Assembly (NCBI GenBank): GCA_016699695.1
Contig: CP065006.1
Coordinates: 124,001 to 188,000, forward strand
Reading direction: 5' to 3'
Source of the DNA: Bacteroidota bacterium
GTDB taxonomy: Bacteria; Bacteroidota; Bacteroidia; Bacteroidales; UBA10428
DNA length: 64,000 nucleotides
The translations under genes were made by a program, and so were the position numbers. This document shows, one piece after another, positions 50,846 through 60,459 of this stretch; position 1 is the stretch's first letter, and each line of letters begins with the position of its first letter. The notes beneath the pieces were generated by a model. That model was not told where the DNA came from. It was given only the letters and a program-made list of their open reading frames with translations, and did no database searches.

Positions 50846-51817
50846 ATGCAATACCCACAACTTCGCATGCGGCGCCTGCGCAAAAATGCATCCATCCGCG
50901 ATTTGGTGCGTGAAACCAGATTAAGTATGAACGACCTGGTAATGCCCCTGTTTGTGCGACCGGGAGAAGGTATCCGGAACGAAATACGGTCTATGCCCGG
51001 CAATTACCAGCAATCGGTCGATAAACTTACCGAAAACTGCGCTTCGCTTTATCAGAAAGGAGTTAAATCGGTTTTGCTTTTCGGCATACCCGAAACCAAA
51101 GACGAAACCGGCGAAGTGGCCTGTGGTCATAATAGCATAGTACAACAGGCTATCCGTTCCATTAAGCGCGAGGTGCCGGATTTATATGTGATTGCCGATA
51201 TTTGCAATTGCGAGTATACTACCCATGGGCATTGCGGTACCATTATCAATGGCGACGTGGACAACGATGCCACCCTGCACACTCTGGCCAAACAAGCCAT
51301 TTCGCTCTCTGAAGCTGGTGCCGACATGGTAGCACCCAGCGATATGATGGACGGCCGTGTGGGTTTTATCCGTCAGGCCCTCGATTCAAATGGATTTGAT
51401 AGCATTCCTATAATGGCTTATTCTGCAAAATTTGCTTCAGCCTTCTATGGTCCTTTTCGCGATGCGGCAGAAAGTGCTCCTAAATTTGGCGACCGGAAAA
51501 CCTACCAGATGGATCCTGCCAACGGCCAGGAAGCATTGCGTGAGATTGAGCTCGATATCATGGAAGGTGCAGATATTGTCATGGTGAAGCCTGCTCTCAG
51601 TTACCTCGATGTCATCAAGGAAGTAAAACTCAACTATAACATACCACTGGCAGCCTATAATGTCAGCGGTGAGTTTAGTATGGTGAAAGCAGCAGCTGCC
51701 AACGGATGGATTGACGAGCAACGCATTGCTCTCGAAATCCTTACCTCTATTAAAAGGGCGGGGGCCTCAATAATTTTGTCATACCACACGCAGGAACTGA
51801 CCGGAATTCTGGACTAA
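50846..51817 (+). CDS. hemB: delta-aminolevulinic acid dehydratase (porphobilinogen synthase)
   Basis: 323 residues. Active-site lysines in MAYSAKFASAFYGPFRDA and MVKPALSYLDVI. The Cys-rich metal segment ICNCEYTTHGHCG indicates the zinc-dependent type. Condenses two aminolevulinate molecules. Full length. Confidence 0.96.
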   Translation: MQYPQLRMRRLRKNASIRDLVRETRLSMNDLVMPLFVRPGEGIRNEIRSMPGNYQQSVDKLTENCASLYQKGVKSVLLFGIPETKDETGEVACGHNSIVQQAIRSIKREVPDLYVIADICNCEYTTHGHCGTIINGDVDNDATLHTLAKQAISLSEAGADMVAPSDMMDGRVGFIRQALDSNGFDSIPIMAYSAKFASAFYGPFRDAAESAPKFGDRKTYQMDPANGQEALREIELDIMEGADIVMVKPALSYLDVIKEVKLNYNIPLAAYNVSGEFSMVKAAAANGWIDEQRIALEILTSIKRAGASIILSYHTQELTGILD

Positions 51818-51872
51818 AAGGTTTTTTGTACCATTACCTTTTAACAGAGTAAATTAAAAAAATCTGAACACC

Positions 51873-53171
51873 ATGTTAGACCATAAAAATAGCATCGAAG
51901 CTTTTCAAAAAGCCATTCAGCATATTCCGGGTGGTGTAAATTCGCCCGTAAGGGCATTTAAAGGTGTAGGCGGAAATCCTGTGTTTTTTCAGCGTGGCAC
52001 CGGTGCTTACCTCGACGATATTGACAACAACCGCTACATCGATTATGTAGGTTCCTGGGGACCCATGATTCTCGGCCACCGGCATCCCGAAGTGTTGGAA
52101 GCCCTTTCAAATACACTCGAAACAGGCACCAGCTTTGGCGCACCCACCCTAATAGAAACCCAACTTGCTGAATTGATAAAAAAAATGGTTCCCTCTGTAG
52201 AACTGGTGCGGATGGTGAATTCAGGTACCGAAGCTACCATGTCTGCTATTCGCCTCGCGCGGGGGTTCACAGGACGAAATAAAATAATCAAATTCGAAGG
52301 TTGCTACCATGGGCATGGCGACAGTTTTTTAATTAAAGCCGGATCGGGAGCCCTCACCCTTGGAACTCCTAATTCGCCCGGAGTAACCCCGGGAACAGCC
52401 CAGGATACCTTGTTAGCCGTATACAACGACACCGAAAGCATAGAACAGCTGTTTCAGCAACATGGAGAACAAATTGCCGGAGTAATTCTCGAACCTGTGA
52501 CAGGCAATATGGGTGTGGTCATTCCAAAAACAGAGTTTATTCAAAGCCTGCGCCAGTTGTGCACTCAATACGGTGCCTTACTCATCTTCGATGAAGTAAT
52601 GACTGGCTTTCGACTGGCCAAAGGTGGTGCACAAGAGTTGTTGGGAATAAAACCCGACTTAAGCACGTTTGGTAAAATTATCGGCGGCGGCCTTCCTGTG
52701 GGAGCTTATGGAGGCAAAAAAGAAATAATGGAAAAGCTTGCTCCCATTGGGCCAGTATACCAGGCCGGAACGCTTTCCGGTAATCCCATGGCAATGGCAG
52801 CCGGTTTGGCCACTTTAAAGATTCTGGACAGGGATGAATTATTTTACACTAAGCTTGAAGCAATTTCAGCTGAGCTGGAAAAAGGGCTGCTTTCTACCCT
52901 CGAACAATTAAGTTTCCCGGGTGTTGTGAATCGTGTGGGTTCAATGTTCACCTTGTTCTTCACCGAAAGTAAACAAGTAAAAAGCTTTAAAGAAGTAATG
53001 ACCTGCAATACCTCGCATTATTCTTCATTTTTCCACTCTAGTCTGGAGGCTGGCATTTACCTCGCGCCCTCGCAATACGAGGCTGCATTTATTTCTGCCG
53101 CTCACAGCAAAGAAGATATTGAAAGAACCATTGAGGCAGCTTATACAGCCATTCAACAAATAAAAAAGTAA
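51873..53171 (+). CDS. hemL: glutamate-1-semialdehyde 2,1-aminomutase
   Basis: 432 residues, PLP aminotransferase class III. The PLP lysine is in STFGKIIGGGLPVGAYGG, and NSGTEATMSAIRLARG binds the phosphate. Converts glutamate semialdehyde to 5-aminolevulinate, the step after hemA. The 55-base gap to hemB is the largest in the hem genes. Confidence 0.95.
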   Translation: MLDHKNSIEAFQKAIQHIPGGVNSPVRAFKGVGGNPVFFQRGTGAYLDDIDNNRYIDYVGSWGPMILGHRHPEVLEALSNTLETGTSFGAPTLIETQLAELIKKMVPSVELVRMVNSGTEATMSAIRLARGFTGRNKIIKFEGCYHGHGDSFLIKAGSGALTLGTPNSPGVTPGTAQDTLLAVYNDTESIEQLFQQHGEQIAGVILEPVTGNMGVVIPKTEFIQSLRQLCTQYGALLIFDEVMTGFRLAKGGAQELLGIKPDLSTFGKIIGGGLPVGAYGGKKEIMEKLAPIGPVYQAGTLSGNPMAMAAGLATLKILDRDELFYTKLEAISAELEKGLLSTLEQLSFPGVVNRVGSMFTLFFTESKQVKSFKEVMTCNTSHYSSFFHSSLEAGIYLAPSQYEAAFISAAHSKEDIERTIEAAYTAIQQIKK

Positions 53172-53185
53172 ACATCAACTGTCAC

Positions 53186-54235
53186 ATGCCGGAACCGAAT
53201 CAGAATTTGAAACCTCTATTATTAAAAACCCTTGCGGGAGAAGCCACCAGTCGCCCACCCTTTTGGTTTATGAGGCAGGCAGGAAGGGTTCTTCCCTCCT
53301 ACATGGCTATTAAAGAAAAATACAGCTTCTGGCAAATGATGCAAACGCCCGAAATAGCTGCCCAGGTTACCCTTTTGCCTGTGGAGGACCTTGGGGTCGA
53401 TGCGGCCATTTTATTTTCAGATATTCTGGTTATTCCCTACGCCATGGGTATGGGCCTCGATTTTACCGACAACGGCCCGCACTTCGATACCCCACTCTCG
53501 CTTTTTGCGGATCCTATGAGCAGATTGCATCCCGATTCTGAAAAACTGCAGTATATCTATAAAGCTATCGATCAGGTTATTATCACTAAACCTTCTGATA
53601 TACCACTAATTGGATTCTGTGGGGCACCCTTAACTGTGTTGCTTTATATGTTACAAGGATTAAGCCGAAAGGCCGAATTTCCGGATGCGGTGAAATACAT
53701 TTATGAAAATAAAAATACCACCCGGAAACTAGTCGAAGCCATAACGGAGCTATCCATAGTATACATTCGGGAACAAATAAAACATGGTGTGCAGGTCTTT
53801 CAGCTGTTTGAAAGTCATGCCGGACTTATACCACTCGAACTATATCGAGAGCTTTTTATGCCTTCGGTTTTAAAAATTTCGAAAGCTGTGAAAGAACAAA
53901 ACGTGCCTTTTATATTTTTCCCAAAGGGATTTGGTGTGGGCATAAGAGAATTAACCCCGGAGCACTGCGATTATGTAAGCATCGACTGGCATACTCCGAT
54001 CGAAATAGCACGCGAATTGGTGCATCCTGCCATTGGATTACAAGGTAACCTCGATCCGCGTGCCTTGTATGGCAATAAAGAACAGATTGAGAAGACCCTC
54101 GAAGCTTACCTGGATTTCGGACGTAATAACCAGAATTGGATTTTTAACCTGGGACATGGTTTTATGCCTGGTATTTCGTTCGAGAATGCCCGTTTTATGG
54201 CCGATTGGCTTAAAAATGCCAATTGGCAGCGCTAA
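53186..54235 (+). CDS. hemE: uroporphyrinogen decarboxylase
   Basis: 349 residues. N-terminal motif PPFWFMRQAGRVLPSY with the catalytic Arg pair, FSDILVIPYAMG, and GFCGAPLTVLLYM. Decarboxylates uroporphyrinogen III to coproporphyrinogen III. 24 bases from hemN. Confidence 0.95.
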   Translation: MPEPNQNLKPLLLKTLAGEATSRPPFWFMRQAGRVLPSYMAIKEKYSFWQMMQTPEIAAQVTLLPVEDLGVDAAILFSDILVIPYAMGMGLDFTDNGPHFDTPLSLFADPMSRLHPDSEKLQYIYKAIDQVIITKPSDIPLIGFCGAPLTVLLYMLQGLSRKAEFPDAVKYIYENKNTTRKLVEAITELSIVYIREQIKHGVQVFQLFESHAGLIPLELYRELFMPSVLKISKAVKEQNVPFIFFPKGFGVGIRELTPEHCDYVSIDWHTPIEIARELVHPAIGLQGNLDPRALYGNKEQIEKTLEAYLDFGRNNQNWIFNLGHGFMPGISFENARFMADWLKNANWQR

Positions 54236-54259
54236 ATACTCTTATCCTCAGAAATTAAG

Positions 54260-55636
54260 ATGAAAATTGATCGTTCACTCATTGAGAAATACAACCAGGC
54301 TGTGCCGAGGTACACCAGTTACCCACCTGCCAACTTTTTTACCGGTCAGATTGACAATTCCTCCTTTCTGGATATTGTAAAGGAATCAAACCGGAAAGAG
54401 CCCAAAAACATATCGATTTACATTCATATTCCTTTTTGCAACAGCCTTTGCTTTTATTGCGGCTGCAATTCAATTCCTGCAGGTACGCAGCATGCAATGG
54501 ATGAATACCTCTCTGCCCTTAAAAAGGAAATGTCGATTGTGCTGCCCCTACTCGATAAAAACCGGATTGTGACACAACTCCATTACGGTGGTGGCACACC
54601 CAATGCCCTTCCTGTGTCGAAACTGATCGAAATTAACAGCTATCTATTCGGACAACTTAACTTCTCACCCTCGGCGGAAATTGCCATCGAATGCCACCCT
54701 GCATATTTAACTCCCGATTACATTCAGGGTTTGCATCTGGCTGGTTTTAATCGGTTTAGTCTTGGAATACAGGATTTCAACCCCCAGGTATTGAAGGCAG
54801 TGAACAGAAAACCATCCAAAATGCCCTTGCCAGAACTTATCAATGCCTTACAGGCCGGCAAGAATGTGACTTTCAACCTCGATTTTATTTATGGCCTTCC
54901 GCACCAAACTAAAGAGAGTTTTTTAAGCACCATACAACAGGCTGCTGAACTCAAACCCGACAGGCTGGTTACATTTTCTTATGCCCATGTACCATGGGTG
55001 AATCAGGCTCAATTAAAATTAGAGGCAGCTGGACTTCCGGATGGAAAACAAAAAATTGACATGACTGAGGCGGCTTATAACCTACTGGCAAAAAGAGGTT
55101 ACAAATCCATTGGCATGGATCATTATGTGCTCGAAACGGACGAACTATACAAAGCGCAGCATGAAGGCACCTTGCATAGAAATTTTCAGGGATATTGTAC
55201 CCGCGAAACCACCGGACAGGTTTATGCGTTTGGCGTTTCTGCTATTAGCCAGCTTAGTCATTTTTATGCCCAAAACACCAAAAATTTGCAGACTTATATA
55301 TCCAAACTAAATGATGATATTATCCCTTTAGAAAAAACATATCAACTTAATGAAAAAGAATTTATTATACGCGAGGTAATAAACCAATTCATGTGCAATA
55401 AACGAATAGTCTGGCCAGAGATATCGGAACAGTTGAGAATACCGCAAAACAAGCTATTTGATTGCATTGAATTTGATCAGAATAGACTAAATGAATTTCA
55501 GGAGGAAGGAATTCTTACTTTCAATCCGGAGATGATTTGTATGGAAGAAAATGGATTACCCTTTCTGCGCAATGTGGCCGCCAGCTTTGACCCCCTGATG
55601 GCAAAAAACCAAAAAACTTTTTCAAAGGCCATTTAG
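54260..55636 (+). CDS. hemN: oxygen-independent coproporphyrinogen III oxidase
   Basis: 458 residues, radical SAM enzyme. Cluster motif PFCNSLCFYCGC (C-x3-C-x2-C) and the HemN N-terminus VPRYTSYPPANFF, which together favour HemN over the HemW family. Converts coproporphyrinogen III to protoporphyrinogen IX without oxygen. The oxygen-dependent HemF is encoded two genes later. Confidence 0.94.
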   Translation: MKIDRSLIEKYNQAVPRYTSYPPANFFTGQIDNSSFLDIVKESNRKEPKNISIYIHIPFCNSLCFYCGCNSIPAGTQHAMDEYLSALKKEMSIVLPLLDKNRIVTQLHYGGGTPNALPVSKLIEINSYLFGQLNFSPSAEIAIECHPAYLTPDYIQGLHLAGFNRFSLGIQDFNPQVLKAVNRKPSKMPLPELINALQAGKNVTFNLDFIYGLPHQTKESFLSTIQQAAELKPDRLVTFSYAHVPWVNQAQLKLEAAGLPDGKQKIDMTEAAYNLLAKRGYKSIGMDHYVLETDELYKAQHEGTLHRNFQGYCTRETTGQVYAFGVSAISQLSHFYAQNTKNLQTYISKLNDDIIPLEKTYQLNEKEFIIREVINQFMCNKRIVWPEISEQLRIPQNKLFDCIEFDQNRLNEFQEEGILTFNPEMICMEENGLPFLRNVAASFDPLMAKNQKTFSKAI

Positions 55637-55645
55637 CACCCGCAT

Positions 55646-57037
55646 ATGAACCAGACTGAAGAAAGAAAAGTTGTAATCGTTGGTGCCGGATTAAGCGGGT
55701 TAACACTAGGCTATTACCTTAAAAAGCAAGGCATTGATTTTATAATTCTTGAAAGAGAAAGTTTTGCGGGGGGTGTAATACAGTCTATCACCGAAAATGG
55801 GTTTACCTACGAAAAAGGGCCCAACACAGGGGTCCTGGGAAATCCTGAAGCAGCCGATCTTTTCGAAGACCTCTACCCTGCATGTCAATTAGAAACGGCT
55901 AATTCCGATGCAAAGAGACGACTGATTTGGAAACGTGGCAAATGGAATGCACTGCCATCCGGACTTATTTCGGCCATTGGCACTCCCTTGTTTACGCTAA
56001 AAGATAAATTGCGGATTCTCGGTGAACCATTTCGAAGAAAGGGAGATAACCCACTGGAAAGTGTAGCTGATTTAACAAAAAGACGGCTCGGCAAGTCCTT
56101 TCTCGATTATGCCATTGACCCCTTCATTGCAGGCATCTATGCAGGCGATCCACAAAAGCTGGTTACCAAATATGCATTGCCAAAGCTTTACAACCTCGAA
56201 CAAACCTATGGAAGCTTGATTCGAGGTGGGATAAAGAAATCGGTAGAAAATAAAAAGGATGTTCGATTGAAAAAAGCCACCCGCGAAGTATTTTCGGTAA
56301 AAGGTGGTTTAACGCAAATGGTATTGGCACTCGAAAAGGCAGTTGGTAAAGAAAATATCATTTACAATGCGGCTTCAACATCCATCAATTTAATTAATGG
56401 TGGTTTTCATACTTCTTTTAGCCTTGGTAACATCAAACATAGTCTTCAGAGTCGTTTTGTAGTGACTACATCTGGAGCCTATACCCTTCCCGACTTATTG
56501 CCATATATCGAAAAAAGTATTCTGGAACCAATTACCAGCCTGGAATATGCCGCTGTGGCACAAATTGTTGTTGGGTATAAAGAGTGGTATGGCATGCCGT
56601 TAAACGCCTTTGGCGGACTTGTTCCTTCAGCTGAAAAGAAAAATATTTTAGGTATTCTATTTCCCTCTGCCTTGTTTACGCAGCGTGCACCAGAAGAAGG
56701 TGCCCTGCTTTCGGTATTTGTAGGCGGTACCCGTTTGACAAGTGCCCTCGAAATGTTAGATGAGGAACTGGAAGAACTGGTTGTGGTTAATGTAAATAGA
56801 ATGCTAAATAACAACATATTACCCGATTTAATTAAGATATTCAGATACCCTCATGCCATACCTCAATATCAGGCTTCGAGCGAAGAAAGATTAGCGTGCA
56901 TTCAGGACCTCCAAAAACGCTATCCGGGTCTTTTGCTTGCCGGAAATATTCGGGATGGTATAGGTATGGCCGACAGGATTAAGCAGGGAAAAAGCCTGGC
57001 ACTTCAAATTGCTTCTGAAATTCTATCGCAAAAATAA
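55646..57037 (+). CDS. hemY: protoporphyrinogen oxidase, FAD type
   Basis: 463 residues. FAD-binding GXGXXG motif VVIVGAGLSGLTLGYYLKKQ, and the conserved ENGFTYEKGPNTG. C-terminal LLLAGNIRDGIGMADRI closes the FAD site. Uses an electron acceptor to form protoporphyrin IX. The TAA stop overlaps the hemF ATG by one base. Confidence 0.9.
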   Translation: MNQTEERKVVIVGAGLSGLTLGYYLKKQGIDFIILERESFAGGVIQSITENGFTYEKGPNTGVLGNPEAADLFEDLYPACQLETANSDAKRRLIWKRGKWNALPSGLISAIGTPLFTLKDKLRILGEPFRRKGDNPLESVADLTKRRLGKSFLDYAIDPFIAGIYAGDPQKLVTKYALPKLYNLEQTYGSLIRGGIKKSVENKKDVRLKKATREVFSVKGGLTQMVLALEKAVGKENIIYNAASTSINLINGGFHTSFSLGNIKHSLQSRFVVTTSGAYTLPDLLPYIEKSILEPITSLEYAAVAQIVVGYKEWYGMPLNAFGGLVPSAEKKNILGILFPSALFTQRAPEEGALLSVFVGGTRLTSALEMLDEELEELVVVNVNRMLNNNILPDLIKIFRYPHAIPQYQASSEERLACIQDLQKRYPGLLLAGNIRDGIGMADRIKQGKSLALQIASEILSQK

Positions 57038-57954
57038 TGGCTACCTTTAATGACATCGCAGAGATTTATAGCCAGTTACAGCTTAAAATGTGCACTGTAC
57101 TGGAAGAAGCAGACGGAAAGGCACACTTCAGGCTGAATCGCTGGGATAAGGAAATTGGAAACGGATTAACCGCAGTCATGCAACAAGGTAAGCACATCGA
57201 AAAGGCTGGGCTCAACTATTCGAAAGTTAGCGGACCGGTAAACACATCGCTTAAGCAAATTCTAGGGGAAGAAGCTAAATCCTATCAGGCTACCGGAATT
57301 TCCTCCATAATTCATGCACACAACCCTTACTTGCCGACTATACACATGAACGTCAGGTTTTTTTCACTTGATAACGGCACCTGCTGGTTTGGAGGCGGAA
57401 TAGACCTTACTCCTGCTTACATCGATCTCAACCAGGCTGCAAGTTTTCATCGAAGAATTAAAGCCATTTGCGACAATTTTAATCCGCTTTTTTACGATAA
57501 ATATAAAAAATGGGCAGATGATTACTTTTTCCTGCCTCACCGGAACGAAACCCGTGGCATTGGAGGAATTTTTTTCGACCGCCAGAAACCAGATGAGAAA
57601 GTAAGCCTGGAAGAATGGCTGGCTTTTACACAAGAACTGGCGCATCACTATCCCTTGATTTATATCGACTTAATTAAGCAGAATTCAGGCAAACCGTACG
57701 GCGATGAACAAAAAAACTGGCAAAAGATAAGACGTGGCAGGTATGTCGAATTCAACCTCTTATACGATCGCGGAACCCGGTTTGGACTTGAATCTGGAGG
57801 CAATACTGAATCAATTCTGATTAGCCTGCCTCCTGAGGTAAATTGGAGTTACGATTACCCACTTCCCGAAAACTCTCCGGAAATGATGACCCAGAATATG
57901 CTCAAAAAGAATATCGATTGGATATCCATGGCCATGTCTGAAGAGACTAAATAG
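57037..57954 (+). CDS. hemF: oxygen-dependent coproporphyrinogen III oxidase
   Basis: 305 residues. Characteristic segments NPYLPTIHMNVRFFSLDNG, CWFGGGIDLTPAYI, YFFLPHRNETRGIGGIFFD and RRGRYVEFNLLYDRGTRFGL. Performs the same conversion as HemN but uses oxygen, so the cell can make haem with or without air. Confidence 0.95.
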   Translation: MATFNDIAEIYSQLQLKMCTVLEEADGKAHFRLNRWDKEIGNGLTAVMQQGKHIEKAGLNYSKVSGPVNTSLKQILGEEAKSYQATGISSIIHAHNPYLPTIHMNVRFFSLDNGTCWFGGGIDLTPAYIDLNQAASFHRRIKAICDNFNPLFYDKYKKWADDYFFLPHRNETRGIGGIFFDRQKPDEKVSLEEWLAFTQELAHHYPLIYIDLIKQNSGKPYGDEQKNWQKIRRGRYVEFNLLYDRGTRFGLESGGNTESILISLPPEVNWSYDYPLPENSPEMMTQNMLKKNIDWISMAMSEETK

Positions 57955-57979
57955 TAATCATTTACTTTGAAAACAAAGC

Positions 57980-58987
57980 ATGAAAACAGCCATAATACTT
58001 GCCAATGTAGGCACACCCGATAAGCCGGAACTAAAAGCCGTACGGCATTACCTTCACCAATTCCTGAACGACCCGAGGGTAATAGACCTGCCCTGGTTAT
58101 GGAGGAAAATCCTCGTAAACCTGATTATTGTTCCATTCAGGGCACCTAAATCGACCCGCTTGTACCAAATGCTATGGGGTGCTAATGGCAGTCCATTATT
58201 ACATTACAGCCTGCAAATACGGGATAAAATACAGAAAATGGTAACCGAAAATTGTGAGGTTTATACCACCATGCGATATGGGAATCCATCGCTGCAAACT
58301 GTGATTGATTCTTTAAAATATAAAAACTACGACCGCATCATTGTTTTCCCAATGTTTCCGCAATATGCAAGTTCCACTACTGGCACAATCAATGAACTTG
58401 TAATACATAGAATAAAGAAATGGAATATTATCCCAAACCTTGTATTTATTAACCAGTTTTATGAGCAACCGGATTTTATAAAGGCTTTTATTGCAAGGGC
58501 AAATACTTATCAACCCGATAAATTCGAACATGTGTTGTTCAGTTTTCATGGCTTGCCTTTACGGCACATTCAGCAATGTCACCCCGAGATTAAGTTAGAT
58601 AATTGTAAGTGCACCTCGGTCATGCCTGCCCATGGCGGCTGGTGTTACAAAGCTCAGTGCTACCAAACAGCCAGGTTAATTGCAAGTGAACTTAAGCTCG
58701 AGCCAGATCAGTTTTCTGTAGGTTTTCAATCGAGGTTATCGAAAAACTGGCTACAACCCTTCAGCGATAAGCTCATTACCGAAAAAGCAAAACAAGGCCT
58801 GAAATCGCTTCTTGTCATTGCACCCTCTTTTGTGGCCGATTGCCTCGAAACCGAAGTAGAAATTGGAATGGAATACAAGCAATTGTTCCTGGAACATGGA
58901 GGCCAACACTTTGAAATGGTAGAAAGTCTGAATGATAGCAATGAATGGGCATTGGCTATAAAAAACATATTGTTAAAATATCTCTGA
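57980..58987 (+). CDS. hemH: ferrochelatase
   Basis: 335 residues. IILANVGTPDKPELKAVRHYL at the start; the metal-ligand His lies in VLFSFHGLPLRHI, and TTMRYGNPSL and VIAPSFVADCLETEVEI are conserved. Inserts iron into protoporphyrin IX. Cysteines in HPEIKLDNCKCTS suggest an iron-sulfur cluster in the family. Last gene of the hem cluster. Confidence 0.95.
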   Translation: MKTAIILANVGTPDKPELKAVRHYLHQFLNDPRVIDLPWLWRKILVNLIIVPFRAPKSTRLYQMLWGANGSPLLHYSLQIRDKIQKMVTENCEVYTTMRYGNPSLQTVIDSLKYKNYDRIIVFPMFPQYASSTTGTINELVIHRIKKWNIIPNLVFINQFYEQPDFIKAFIARANTYQPDKFEHVLFSFHGLPLRHIQQCHPEIKLDNCKCTSVMPAHGGWCYKAQCYQTARLIASELKLEPDQFSVGFQSRLSKNWLQPFSDKLITEKAKQGLKSLLVIAPSFVADCLETEVEIGMEYKQLFLEHGGQHFEMVESLNDSNEWALAIKNILLKYL

Positions 58988-59259
58988 ACAGAAATCTCTG
59001 TGTGAACCTAATTCTCTGACTTTAAAGTCAAAAAGACTTCTTCGAAAAAAAAACAGGATTTATGGGGTTACCTTTTTCGATGTTCCAGAATAAAGTCTTG
59101 GAAGTTATCTCTACAATTGCGTTGACATTTTAACTAGTTCTGAGATTTTTTGTTCGTATAGCGATTTCAACATAAGCCCTGTACAACAGTTATTTTTAAG
59201 TTATCCGTAATCCCATTAGTAGATTCAAGATTTCAGAGAGAAATAACTTCCGCCTCATT
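58988..59259. other. intergenic stretch after hemH
   Basis: About 270 bases with no gene or clear RNA. A weak AT-rich region leads to the terminator at 59260. Confidence 0.4.
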
Positions 59260-59288
59260 CGCCCCTCGTCAAGGGGCGTTTTTTTTCC
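59260..59288 (+). terminator. Rho-independent terminator upstream of the sigma factor gene
   Basis: CGCCCCT-cgtca-AGGGGCG followed by T8. It lies 270 bases behind hemH and 73 bases before the sigma factor ATG, so it insulates the two units. Confidence 0.75.
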
Positions 59289-59312
59289 ACAGAAAAAAAC
59301 TTCACTTTTTCT

Positions 59313-59320
59313 TATCTTTA
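59313..59320 (+). promoter_or_regulatory. candidate -7 box of the sigma factor gene
   Basis: TATCTTTA, one base from TAnnTTTG, 41 bases before the ATG. Confidence 0.35.
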
Positions 59321-59360
59321 ATGCAGCATCTAACCATTTGGCTCGTCATTAGATATAGAA

Positions 59361-59927
59361 ATGACTGAAAAAACAGAATCCCAACATTTCCAGCAGCATC
59401 TTGAACTAATAGAGGCATGCAGAAAAAACGACACCAAGGCACAGATTGAAGTGTACAGGTTCTATTGCAAAGCCATGTTCAACGTGTGTTTGAGGTTGGT
59501 AAAAAATTCGGTTGAAGCAGAAGACCTGATGCAGGAAGCATTTATTTCGGCCTTTGAAAAATTGGATCAGTACAGAGCAGAGGTGAGTTTTGGCGCATGG
59601 TTGAAAAAAATAGTAATCAATAAATGCATCGACTTTTTAAAAAAGAAAAAAATTCAGTTTGTTGAACTTGACGAAGCAAATAGATTGGAAGAAGATATTG
59701 AACCCGATAATCTTGAAGGGTTGACCAGGGAAATAGAGAAAATTAAAACAGAAATTAATCTTTTACCAGATGGATACCGCACCGTTCTTAATCTCTTTGT
59801 CTTCGAAGGTTACGATCACGACGAAATCGCACAGATACTTGGTATCGCCGCCTCCACCTCGCGATCGCAATATGCCAGGGCAAAAGCCATTTTGTATAAA
59901 AAGCTAAAAGAACAGCACCATGAATAA
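59361..59927 (+). CDS. ECF-type RNA polymerase sigma factor
   Basis: 188 residues. Region 2 is seen in AEDLMQEAFISAFEKLDQY and VSFGAWLKKIVINKCIDFL; region 4 in FVFEGYDHDEIAQILGIA and STSRSQYARAKAILYKKL. It redirects RNA polymerase to a regulon that probably includes its own operon. The following gene overlaps its stop by 8 bases, so the two are translated together. Confidence 0.9.
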   Translation: MTEKTESQHFQQHLELIEACRKNDTKAQIEVYRFYCKAMFNVCLRLVKNSVEAEDLMQEAFISAFEKLDQYRAEVSFGAWLKKIVINKCIDFLKKKKIQFVELDEANRLEEDIEPDNLEGLTREIEKIKTEINLLPDGYRTVLNLFVFEGYDHDEIAQILGIAASTSRSQYARAKAILYKKLKEQHHE

Positions 59928-60405
59928 TTTCGAAGAATACCTCCAACAAGCAGACAGCAACATGGCTGAACCACCAGCGGGCCATTTGCGAAGGTTTGAG
60001 CAGAGAATAAATTCGCAAAGCTCAGGTAAAAGCATCCTTCTATTCTACCGTATTGGTTACGCCGCTGCCATTCTAATATTAATTGCAGTATTGGCTGTGC
60101 GCATTCACGATCAAAATCGCGAAACAGAGCTTATTCTGGCAACCCAAGGCGAAGAATTGGTAGAGTCAGAATTGTACTTAAAGAAAATAGCCAATGAGAA
60201 AATCATTCAGATAAAAGCTTCAGGTGCAAGCCATAAAGAGTTTACCAGAGTAATCAGGGAGTTTGACAAGTCGTTGCAAAACCTGAAGAAAGACCTGGAA
60301 GAAGCCCCGGGAGACAAGCGAGTGGTTGAGGCTGTTTTTAATACTTACATGCTGAAAATAGAAACCCTCGACAATCTTTTATCCATTTACAATACTGTCG
60401 GATAG
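59920..60405 (+). CDS. small membrane protein, putative anti-sigma factor
   Basis: 161 residues with one hydrophobic helix (LLFYRIGYAAAILILIAVLAV, about 40-60), a cytoplasmic N-terminus starting MNNFEEYLQQADSNMAEPPA, and a helical C-terminus (EFDKSLQNLKKDLEEAPGDKR). There is no zinc-binding anti-sigma motif. The position, overlapping the sigma factor gene, suggests it holds the sigma factor at the membrane. No family is certain. Confidence 0.6.
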   Translation: MNNFEEYLQQADSNMAEPPAGHLRRFEQRINSQSSGKSILLFYRIGYAAAILILIAVLAVRIHDQNRETELILATQGEELVESELYLKKIANEKIIQIKASGASHKEFTRVIREFDKSLQNLKKDLEEAPGDKRVVEAVFNTYMLKIETLDNLLSIYNTVG

Positions 60406-60459
60406 CAGTTTAATTTATCCACTAAATAATTGAAAAGAAATAAATAAAAAATAATTACC

